Of a stretch of 5,540 bases of DNA, positions 1 through 5,540 are shown piece after piece. Location of the stretch: positions 1-5,540 of the forward strand of contig CAMBHM010000103.1 of assembly GCA_945867185.1 (NCBI GenBank). Direction: 5' to 3'. This DNA comes from Legionella genomosp. 1. GTDB taxonomy: Bacteria > Pseudomonadota > Gammaproteobacteria > Legionellales > Legionellaceae. The translations under genes and the position numbers were made by a program. The stretch's first letter is position 1. Every line of letters starts with the position of its first letter. Under the pieces are notes generated by a model that did no database searches, was not told the origin of the DNA, and saw only the letters and a program-made list of their open reading frames with translations.

Positions 1-1
1 C

Positions 2-3000
2 ATTCAAAGCAGCGATCCTGATGCCACGGTAGCCTTGTTAACTCGGGATGAGATTGATTGGACTGTGATCGATGTATCGGAGTGTAGTCCTTCTGATCTA
101 TTAGAACGTATCGACGGGGAGGTGAATGAGGGTGCGTTTTTATTTAATGAACGGCCTTCTTATTTGAAAAATGTATTGTCAAAGGGTGGTAAAGTCATAT
201 TAAAGGGTCGATTTTCAAAAGAATTGTCTGATATGTTAGCGGCTTTGTTGCTAGAAAGGAGCTCAGCTACAAGAACGACAGGTTCTTTGATCTTGGTGCC
301 GGAAGATGGCACGTCGTTTCAATATTATCCTCGTGCTATGCATCAGGTGAACGTTAGAGACAAGCGGGCATTGTTAGGAGAGACGCAAGCTGCTCGATTA
401 GACGTATACCTTGCTTCAGAATCGTTTCCAGTGCTTCAAGCCCGAGCGAAAGATGTGCATTTGGGGGAGGGGTCCTGGGCGGGGTTACGAACGTTGCCAG
501 GAGGGGTTCCGGGATTTAAGCCGTTGGATCATATGACTGCTGATAGTGACACAGAAACGTTTATCCAGGATCGTAAAAAGGCTATACACAGGGTGCTTCA
601 TGATGCTCCCTATGTATTCATTGCAGGAATTTCTGGGGTTGGTAAGTCCACTTTTGTAAGCAATGAACTGTGTGAGGAAGGAGATAAGGTTTTTCATGGG
701 GACGAGGAACTAGCGGATTGGATCAAGGAAACAGACAAACCTGGATATAAATATCTTTTTATGGACGAAGCCAATTTAAAAGATAAAGACTGGAGCGAGT
801 GTGAAGGGTTGTTTAATAAACCCCCCACCATCTTTTATAAAGGAAAACTTTATCCATTAACGGATCGGCACAAAATTATTTTTGCGGGCAATCCCATCAG
901 TTATGGCGATGAACGGAAGCTCGCTCCTTTTTTTCAAAAGCATGGGAATGCGGTGGTATTCTCACCATTGACATTGCCTGTGATTTACAAAAAAATCTTG
1001 TGTCCTATCTTCGAGGGGACAGAGGGGATAGATGAGTCAACGATGAATCAAATCAATGCTCAGATCCTTCAGATTTATGAGTGCTTGTGTGCGTATTCAA
1101 CAACCGAAGTGCTCATTTCACCGCGAGAGCTACAAATGATAGCACTGCTGATTCGTAGGGCCCATCTTCGACCGAGGCCGGATGATCCTAAGATGAGTCT
1201 GGTCGCGCTGGCAAAACGTGTAGCCTATGATTTAACCGCTCATTTGGTTCCGGAAAACAAGCGTCAGGATTTTTCAAATCGATTCAATCCAGGCCCACCT
1301 CCCAAGGCAGACTCTGAGAAATTGGGTGGGTTTTTAGTCACTGCCTCTCGCCAGCCTATTCATCAGATGATTCAAGATCTATTAGCTCTTCGAGAACTAC
1401 GACGATCAAGTCCTGGAAATTCCGCACAACAATATGGTGGATTGGGTGGGATTGTTTTAGAAGGGGAGCCAGGTGAAGGAAAAAGTGAGCTTGTGATAGC
1501 AAGCTTAATTGCTGCAGGTTATGAAGAAAAGAAATGGGTATCAACAGAAATTGGATCGTCTTTAACACCCGATGCGTTACAATCACAGAAGTATTTTTAT
1601 AGATTGCCTGCAAATATGGATCCTCAACAAAAAAAGGATCTGGAGCTTCAGGCTTTTCATGAAGGATCGGTGGTGCTGGTGGATGAAATCAACAGTTCTC
1701 CGATGATGGAGGAGTTTCGGAATAACTTATACATGGGACAAGGACCTAATGCAGAGCGTCCCAGAAATCCTGGTCTTACGTACATAGGCACACAAAATCC
1801 AATCACAATGGCAGGTAGAAGAGCCCCAAGTACAGCAATTGCCAGACGGTTGCGTATGGTGATCGTGGAAAATTATACTCGAGAAGAACAACAAGCCATT
1901 TTAGAATCAGAGGGGTTGCTGCCCAGTGTGGCTGCTTCTTATGTGGAGGCTTTTCAAACCCAATTGGACTATGCGAAGAAAAGACACCTCTCCCCTTTGC
2001 CGACATTTCGGGATGTATTGAATCAAGCAAAACCCATTCTGACCTTTTCGACAGCGCATCAAGCAGTTTATCTTGCTTGTGCAACTTTGCTAGGAGAAAT
2101 AGAGTCGCTGAGTACCCAACTAAACGTATCAGTAACAGAGATAGTAGGACAGAAAAAAAGGCTTGTTGAGTTATCACTGTCGGAATGTCAAGACTTGCAA
2201 CAACAGTTAGACAAGGACCTAATGGCCCTGAAACTTCGGATGCAGAAGAAGCTTTGTCATGACATGGTATTGCAATTAAGAAAGGAGCCTCTTTTTAAGG
2301 GGTGTTTAGCGCATAGTACTTTCTATCCTGACCCTAATTTTACGGTTAGCGAGCCATTATTAGATAGCGTTACGACTCTCATTGACTCTGAAACCGAATT
2401 ATCGAAACTCGAAGCCCAGGCAAAGGGACTTCAAATGGTGCTAAAAAAATCCAAGGAATATATAAACGCATTTTATATGTTGGAAAATGATCGCTTGGGG
2501 TTGACTATAATGCCACTGTCTAGGGTGCCAACTGATGAAGAAAAAAAATCCATGATGGGATTAGGAAGGGTGTATCTTTTTAAAGGGAAAAACAATGATT
2601 ACCAAATCGGTTACATGGATACAAACGGACAGTATCGATGTCACTCGATAGACTCCGATACAGAGAAGAGAGCACTTGATGATTGTTGGACAACGTGGGG
2701 ACTCTCTGCTACGGACCCTTGTAATTTTGTGGAGGCCAGTCAAGTTATCAAAGCGACTTTAAAAGCATGTAATATTCGATCACAAACTTATAATTGCCGT
2801 GTAGAGGCTATGACCATCAAGCATCACTTATGCACGGCGACTACCCTACCAACGTATAACCCCAGCCCTTCTAATAATTCCGTATTTTTGTTATGCCAAG
2901 ATAAGATCTATCATTATGAAAAAGGTTATGGTAAGGAACCTAGATTCGTATGTAAAACTGATCCGTCCCTTAAAGCGTTCTTTCCTACAGAGATTGGTGC

Positions 3001-4258
3001 TATAAAAGAGGCATCCGATGGAGCATTTGATGAAATAAAAAAGCAATCTGATGGGGGTCTCTATGCAACGAACCGACTTGGACCTTTCTTCCCTAATAAT
3101 GAACGCTCAAAGGTATGGCTGGTGAAAGAGCATGGCCATGTATATCTAACTATACCCGGGCATTACGGTCAAGATTTTCAGTTGTTATGGCCTAAATCCT
3201 TCCGGGGTGACATTTATTCACGTATGCTTGCTTGCCCGGATGGGGCTATCGAAAATACATCTATTTTAGATGCTTTAAAATACTCAGGAACCGTTCGTTT
3301 CTCTCCACGACAGGCATCCGGTCGTTTGTTACCTCCTTGGGAAATGTTTTCAGAAGGGGCTTCGAATCCAATCGAGGAGATACAACGGACGCTAGATTTA
3401 TCATGTCGTCTGACAGAGAAGAAACGAGCATGTTTGGCTCTGATAAATAGCATTCAGGTTGCCAGCCAAGATTATGAACCAGACCATGCTTATTATGTTT
3501 CTTTGGTTAATGTGCCAACTGAATTTGAAAAACATGACGCCATGAACAACAATAATATTTTGATTTATAAAAAAGGTCCCTGGTTTGAGCCAGTTGTATG
3601 TTATCCCGTCATGGGAGGATACCGGGAATTAGTCTTAAGCACTGATTTTCTTAATCAGTTCCCAGCATTAGGCAACGGGGTTGGCGATATCATCGATTCG
3701 ACCTTGTTAGAGAAGATTTCGAAGACAATACCTGGTTGGACTGTACCACTTGTTCCACGCTACACAGACTGGCTTTTAAAAGAGGAGATCACAACATTAG
3801 ATAAAGACACGATACTCTCTGAAACATCCGAAGAAGTGCTTGATAATAAACAACGTTGCTTGCAAAAAATCCTCACTTCTATGAAAGATCCAGTGAAATT
3901 AAGAAAAGAAGAAGAGATCAAAAAAATCATGACAGCCATGACAAATATCATACAGTCTTATCGTACCAGGGCGAACGAATTCGGGAGCTACAAAATGAAT
4001 GCCAAAGCAGATAAAATTCTGGAGGCATTGCAACAGGTTCCACGAGGAGAAATCACCAACCTTCTAGAAAGTGATGAGACAGTGGCGGTGTCTTCAAAAG
4101 TAGCGGCCGTATGGAAAGCGATGGGGCTCAGTCGTCGTACACTGCTGCTTCAATCGGATGTTATCGACACGTCTATGAAAACAAGGGCTGATTATAGGGC
4201 TGCTCTAGATACAATAAGGAAAAATATGCCCTCAAACGAGGCTCCGAAGCTCAGATGA
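2..4258 (+). CDS. Large tandem AAA+ ATPase of the MoxR/midasin/dynein-like type, C-terminal part (5' end outside window)
   Basis: I do not recognise a named gene. The frame is open from base 2, so the TTG at 35 is only the first start-like codon and the true start lies to the left; residue numbers here count from 35. Two complete AAA+ cores are visible. Core 1 has Walker A GISGVGKST (198-206), Walker B YLFMDEAN (240-247) and sensor 1 KIIFAGNP (280-287). Core 2 has Walker A GEPGEGKSE (477-485), Walker B VVLVDEIN (546-553), sensor 1 TYIGTQNP (582-589), then a GRRAPSTAIARRL stretch (594-606) that resembles the arginine-finger region of MoxR/midasin proteins. Both should bind and hydrolyse ATP. 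Helical, coiled-coil-prone segments follow (about 687-751 and 777-815), then a beta-rich region with degenerate repeats (about 843-1206) and a charged helical end. No membrane segment is evident. A mechanical, remodelling or effector-like role is possible, but the substrate is unknown. The gene converges on a toxin-antitoxin operon. Confidence 0.93.
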   Translation: MQSSDPDATVALLTRDEIDWTVIDVSECSPSDLLERIDGEVNEGAFLFNERPSYLKNVLSKGGKVILKGRFSKELSDMLAALLLERSSATRTTGSLILVPEDGTSFQYYPRAMHQVNVRDKRALLGETQAARLDVYLASESFPVLQARAKDVHLGEGSWAGLRTLPGGVPGFKPLDHMTADSDTETFIQDRKKAIHRVLHDAPYVFIAGISGVGKSTFVSNELCEEGDKVFHGDEELADWIKETDKPGYKYLFMDEANLKDKDWSECEGLFNKPPTIFYKGKLYPLTDRHKIIFAGNPISYGDERKLAPFFQKHGNAVVFSPLTLPVIYKKILCPIFEGTEGIDESTMNQINAQILQIYECLCAYSTTEVLISPRELQMIALLIRRAHLRPRPDDPKMSLVALAKRVAYDLTAHLVPENKRQDFSNRFNPGPPPKADSEKLGGFLVTASRQPIHQMIQDLLALRELRRSSPGNSAQQYGGLGGIVLEGEPGEGKSELVIASLIAAGYEEKKWVSTEIGSSLTPDALQSQKYFYRLPANMDPQQKKDLELQAFHEGSVVLVDEINSSPMMEEFRNNLYMGQGPNAERPRNPGLTYIGTQNPITMAGRRAPSTAIARRLRMVIVENYTREEQQAILESEGLLPSVAASYVEAFQTQLDYAKKRHLSPLPTFRDVLNQAKPILTFSTAHQAVYLACATLLGEIESLSTQLNVSVTEIVGQKKRLVELSLSECQDLQQQLDKDLMALKLRMQKKLCHDMVLQLRKEPLFKGCLAHSTFYPDPNFTVSEPLLDSVTTLIDSETELSKLEAQAKGLQMVLKKSKEYINAFYMLENDRLGLTIMPLSRVPTDEEKKSMMGLGRVYLFKGKNNDYQIGYMDTNGQYRCHSIDSDTEKRALDDCWTTWGLSATDPCNFVEASQVIKATLKACNIRSQTYNCRVEAMTIKHHLCTATTLPTYNPSPSNNSVFLLCQDKIYHYEKGYGKEPRFVCKTDPSLKAFFPTEIGAIKEASDGAFDEIKKQSDGGLYATNRLGPFFPNNERSKVWLVKEHGHVYLTIPGHYGQDFQLLWPKSFRGDIYSRMLACPDGAIENTSILDALKYSGTVRFSPRQASGRLLPPWEMFSEGASNPIEEIQRTLDLSCRLTEKKRACLALINSIQVASQDYEPDHAYYVSLVNVPTEFEKHDAMNNNNILIYKKGPWFEPVVCYPVMGGYRELVLSTDFLNQFPALGNGVGDIIDSTLLEKISKTIPGWTVPLVPRYTDWLLKEEITTLDKDTILSETSEEVLDNKQRCLQKILTSMKDPVKLRKEEEIKKIMTAMTNIIQSYRTRANEFGSYKMNAKADKILEALQQVPRGEITNLLESDETVAVSSKVAAVWKAMGLSRRTLLLQSDVIDTSMKTRADYRAALDTIRKNMPSNEAPKLR
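626..895 (+). other. AAA+ core 1 of the large ATPase (Walker A to sensor 1)
   Basis: Walker A GISGVGKST is encoded at 626-652, Walker B with the Asp-Glu pair at 752-775 (Asp 764-766, Glu 767-769), and the sensor 1 strand ending in Asn-Pro at 872-895. All key residues are intact, so ATP binding and hydrolysis are expected. Only about 35 residues separate Walker A from Walker B, which is short. The stretch after sensor 1 includes ISYGDERK, where Arg 294 is a candidate finger or sensor residue. A later segment with SPRELQMIALLI looks like the helical lid. Assignment to the midasin/MoxR side of AAA+ is by motif style only. Confidence 0.8.
1463..1852 (+). other. AAA+ core 2 of the large ATPase (Walker A to arginine-finger region)
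   Basis: Walker A GEPGEGKSE lies at 1463-1489 (Lys at 1481-1483), Walker B VVLVDEIN at 1670-1693, and sensor 1 TYIGTQNP at 1778-1801. The order of a DEIN Walker B, a TQNP sensor 1 and then a GR-x-x-P-S-x-A-x-x-R-R segment is typical of the MoxR, midasin and dynein group, in which the Arg often acts across a subunit interface. Because two cores sit on one chain, the Arg pair of core 2 (604-605) could serve core 1 or a core lying upstream of the window. That arrangement is inference. Confidence 0.82.
2561..3652 (+). repeat. Degenerate beta-rich repeat region within the large ATPase (protein level)
   Basis: Four segments share a pattern of a hydrophobic-aromatic strand, a charged turn, a second strand with Tyr or Trp, a Gly-Tyr or Gly-rich turn and a third hydrophobic strand. 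They begin near residues 843 (GRVYLFKG), 950 (VFLLCQDKIYHYEKGYG), 1026 (KVWLVKEHGHVYLTIPGHYG) and 1175 (ILIYKKGPWFEPVVCYP). Segments 2 and 4 continue alike into Leu, a Phe-Pro pair, small residues and an acidic helix. Spacing is irregular (roughly 107, 76 and 149 residues), so these are diverged modules and not a simple tandem array. I see no DNA-level repetition. Function is unknown; protein-binding beta modules are one possibility. Confidence 0.4.
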
Positions 4259-4430
4259 AACGTGCAATAAAAAGGTAAATATCGATTGATTTCCACTATC
4301 TAAAGCTTGGCACAAATTGCAGACGTGTGGGATCTCCTCCGGTTAAAGAAACATAATGCAAAATCCAGTAAAGCTCACATTGGGGTGTGACAAGCAATGG
4401 AACGAAAAGGTACTATAAGCCCTATTAACT

Positions 4431-4769
4431 TCATGCATGATGGGATTGAACAGACTCAATATCAGCAATACCATGAAGTTCAACAGGAGGTCTGTTAGGA
4501 AACGTTGCCATTAATTTTAAAGTCCCACCCATTGCTGTAACATATTTATTCAGAGTAGAGATCAACATATCGGATCGCTTTTCAAGACGAGAAATCCCCT
4601 CTTGCTTCATATGCAGAGTCGCTCCTAAATCCTCTTGTGTTTTCTTTAGGGCCAAGCGCAAATCTCTTAGTGTCATTTCATCGGCAATTAATTCATTTGC
4701 GCGAGTTTGAATAAATTCCTGTCTTTCTTTTGACAGGCTATTCATTTTATCAGTTAGTGATCTAGGCAT
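4431..4769 (-). CDS. higA: HigA-like XRE-family antitoxin of a type II toxin-antitoxin pair
   Basis: This is the antitoxin and probable autorepressor of the pair. The 112-residue product has an N-terminal helical part, then a helix-turn-helix centred on LRLALKKTQEDLG and the recognition segment KQEGISRLEKRSDML, followed by STLNKYVTAMGG and a short strand-rich tail with FPNRPPVELHGIAD. The block from the helix-turn-helix to the PPV motif is characteristic of the XRE antitoxins that accompany Gp49/HigB-type toxins. Two ATG codons are adjacent (4772 and 4769). I chose 4769 because GGGGG of the Shine-Dalgarno-like GGGGGTGA lies six bases from it and only three from the other, and because relatives begin similarly with Met-Pro/Ala-Arg; the longer start gives 113 residues. 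The start overlaps the end of the toxin gene by 8 bases, which points to translational coupling. The symbol is used by family likeness. Confidence 0.9.
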   Translation of the reverse strand: MPRSLTDKMNSLSKERQEFIQTRANELIADEMTLRDLRLALKKTQEDLGATLHMKQEGISRLEKRSDMLISTLNKYVTAMGGTLKLMATFPNRPPVELHGIADIESVQSHHA

Positions 4770-5130
4770 CATTCACCCCCATTTTTAGTTTTAACAAATG
4801 ACTGTCAAATCTCTTGTCAGCTCGTTTAATCAACCCTTTATAAAAACGTTTTTCACTCACACCTGATTTATCACCACATACAAGTAATATCGCATGCCTC
4901 TTTGGATCAAAAGCAAAAGCTAATCTCCAAACTCCATTATCTGCATAAAAACGAAGCTCTTTCATATTGGAATACTTCGAACCTTTTAAAGTATCTACAT
5001 GGGGACGACCTAGCTCCGGGCCAAATTTTTCTAGAACTTTTAAATGGGCTAGACATTCACTCTGAACAATTTCATTCAGCTCATCAAACTCTAAGTTAAA
5101 CTCATCATCAAAAAAAATTGTCCATTTCAT
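4762..5130 (-). CDS. higB: HigB/RelE-ParE superfamily toxin, phage Gp49-like type
   Basis: The 122-residue product has the full layout of Gp49-like (DUF891) HigB toxins, which are ribosome-dependent mRNA interferases in characterised members. Visible conserved blocks are LGRPHVDTLKGSKY (40-53), MKELRF (56-61), WRLAFAFDP (68-76), AILLVCGDKSG (80-90) and the C-terminal helix RFYKGLIKRADKRFDSHL (95-112). Basic residues in these blocks (Arg 60, Arg 69, Lys 88, Arg 95) are plausible RNA or active-site contacts. The length is normal and nothing is broken, so the toxin looks functional. It comes first in the operon and overlaps the antitoxin, the usual higBA order. The ATG at 5130 is the only sensible start, since no Met follows before residue 56. 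It lacks a Shine-Dalgarno sequence, and the promoter lies almost against it. A ParE-like gyrase target is less likely. The symbol is by family likeness. Confidence 0.92.
   Translation of the reverse strand: MKWTIFFDDEFNLEFDELNEIVQSECLAHLKVLEKFGPELGRPHVDTLKGSKYSNMKELRFYADNGVWRLAFAFDPKRHAILLVCGDKSGVSEKRFYKGLIKRADKRFDSHLLKLKMGVNDA
4774..4780 (-). promoter_or_regulatory. Ribosome binding site of the antitoxin inside the toxin reading frame
   Basis: On the minus strand GGGGGTG followed by A precedes the two adjacent ATG codons, one mismatch from the anti-Shine-Dalgarno complement GGAGGTGA. It lies within the last codons of the toxin (encoding Met-Gly-Val), so ribosomes finishing the toxin would be placed to reinitiate on the antitoxin. 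The antitoxin thus has a clear ribosome site while the toxin does not, which may favour antitoxin excess. Confidence 0.65.
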
Positions 5131-5136
5131 ATGGAT

Positions 5137-5165
5137 ATTATACCGTTAAAGTTATATGTTGTAAA
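5137..5165 (-). promoter_or_regulatory. Sigma-70 promoter of the toxin-antitoxin operon
   Basis: Read on the minus strand, a -35 box TTTACA (5160-5165, one mismatch from TTGACA) and a perfect -10 box TATAAT (5137-5142) are separated by exactly 17 bases. This is close to an ideal housekeeping promoter. Transcription starting seven bases beyond the -10 box would begin at about 5130, the A of the toxin ATG. The box positions are seen directly; promoter activity is inferred. Confidence 0.85.
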
Positions 5166-5177
5166 GTACTAGCATAC

Positions 5178-5238
5178 TCCAATACAAAATGATCCCTGAA
5201 ATGAAAGCTGATTCCAATGCAAATGAGCCTGAAATAAG
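5178..5238 (+). repeat. Two direct repeats at the probable left end of an insertion sequence
   Basis: Copy 1 spans 5178-5205 and copy 2 spans 5213-5238, offset by 35 bases. Both follow the pattern TCCAAT, one purine, CAAA, TGA, CC, TGAAAT and A. They differ by two single-base gaps and a few substitutions. Multiple repeats of this kind near element ends, upstream of an integrase-type transposase, are usual transposase binding sites in IS21-like and related elements. The exact terminus and any target duplication cannot be fixed with only one end in view. Confidence 0.6.
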
Positions 5239-5245
5239 GTAAAAA

Positions 5246-5329
5246 AGGGCTATTCCGGCAGAAGTCGTTCAATATGTAAGGTGTATGATTACAATGAACG
5301 ACAGTAAACTGGATAGCCCTGCGGCTATC
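5246..5329 (+). promoter_or_regulatory. Alternative hairpins around the transposase start
   Basis: GATAGCC (5312-5318) and GGCTATC (5323-5329) form a perfect seven-pair stem with a four-base loop inside the first codons of the transposase. The same left arm, extended as GGATAGCCCT (5311-5320), can instead pair with AGGGCTATTCC (5246-5256), with one bulged T, enclosing the ribosome site and both candidate start codons. The two foldings exclude each other. Pairing is seen in the sequence; a control role is inference. Confidence 0.4.
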
Positions 5330-5540
5330 AAAGCATTTTTGAGTAGCGCTGACAACCTTGATTTTAATGTATCGAAGGAAGCTCGCTACAAATGGATAGC
5401 TGGCACACTGAAGCGAACCAACTATCTGAAGCTACGCAAACGTGATAAATCAACGATACGTGAGTATCTACAAAAGGTGACTGGGTACTCTCTACCGCAG
5501 CTCAAGCGTTTAATTTCGCAATACAAAGATAAGCAATGGA
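5285..5540 (+). CDS. DDE-type integrase/transposase, N-terminal part (3' end outside window)
   Basis: Eighty-five codons are visible before the right edge. The segment KEARYKWIAGTLKRTNYLKL (31-50), followed by the Lys/Arg-rich RKRDKSTIREYLQKVTGYS and LPQLKRLISQYKDKQW, matches from memory the N-terminal DNA-binding region of insertion-sequence integrases with an rve-type catalytic core. The last part reads as a helix-turn-helix. The catalytic Asp-Asp-Glu residues would lie beyond the window, so whether the gene is intact is unknown. The ATG at 5285 and the in-frame ATG at 5294 are both possible. A weak TAAGGTG ribosome site (5277-5283) sits rather close to the first and rather far from the second; relatives often begin with a Met-x-x-Met-Asn pattern, which favours 5285. 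Direct repeats upstream support an insertion-sequence end. Confidence 0.8.
   Translation, partial: MITMNDSKLDSPAAIKAFLSSADNLDFNVSKEARYKWIAGTLKRTNYLKLRKRDKSTIREYLQKVTGYSLPQLKRLISQYKDKQW

Noticed and set aside
35..37. TTG as the start of the large gene
   Set aside because: The same frame is open through all eleven codons to the left edge, no ribosome site is seen before it, and domain content suggests the protein continues upstream.
673..700. Strong Shine-Dalgarno-like purine run followed by ATG inside the large gene
   Set aside because: The ATG is out of frame with the large protein and opens no meaningful frame; the purines encode Glu-Glu-Gly-Asp-Lys.
1803..2177. Minus-strand 124-codon open frame with hydrophobic stretches
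   Set aside because: It lies antisense to AAA+ core 2 and its following helices; its hydrophobicity follows from the complementary coding frame.
2541..2548. Run of eight A residues inside the large gene, a possible slippage or frameshift site
   Set aside because: The frame continues intact through it for over 1700 bases with good protein structure, and no stimulating structure is apparent; such runs are common at this base composition.
4375..4386. Small hairpin TCACA / TGTGA as a terminator between the converging genes
   Set aside because: It has only five pairs with a six-base loop around TTGGGG and no T-tract follows on either strand.
4902..5099. Plus-strand 65-codon open frame opposite the toxin
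   Set aside because: It lies wholly antisense to a clearly conserved toxin gene and has no family likeness or ribosome site; it is a shadow frame.
1..5540. CRISPR array, tRNA or rRNA
   Set aside because: No regularly spaced identical repeats and no cloverleaf or rRNA-like segments were seen on either strand.

Overview
The window reads as part of an accessory region of a bacterial genome with fairly low GC. The gene content (a very large multi-domain AAA+ protein, a type II toxin-antitoxin pair and the start of an integrase-type insertion sequence) would fit a gammaproteobacterium, possibly a host-associated lineage such as Legionellales. That placement is an inference from protein style only; no rRNA or core gene is present to test it.

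Layout. (1) Positions 2-4258, plus strand: one very long open frame that is already open at the left edge, so the window holds the C-terminal 1418 codons of a larger protein. It carries two complete AAA+ ATPase cores (Walker A, Walker B and sensor 1 in each), then helical segments, a beta-rich region with degenerate repeats and a charged helical C-terminus. (2) Positions 4259-4430: a 172-base gap between converging genes, with no convincing terminator. (3) Positions 4431-5130, minus strand: an overlapping toxin-antitoxin operon, toxin first (HigB/RelE-like, Gp49 type) and antitoxin second (XRE-type helix-turn-helix). A near-consensus sigma-70 promoter lies directly upstream, so close that the predicted transcript starts at about the toxin ATG. 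(4) Positions 5178-5540, plus strand: the left part of an insertion sequence, with two long direct repeats followed by the N-terminal 85 codons of a DDE-type integrase/transposase that runs off the right edge.

How the parts relate. The toxin and antitoxin form one self-regulated unit, and the promoter overlaps repeated sites that the antitoxin might bind. The insertion sequence diverges from this operon, and its end lies close to the toxin promoter. The large ATPase gene has no evident functional link with either. The least explained items are the large AAA+ protein with its C-terminal repeats, the apparently leaderless toxin message, and a pair of mutually exclusive RNA hairpins around the transposase start.
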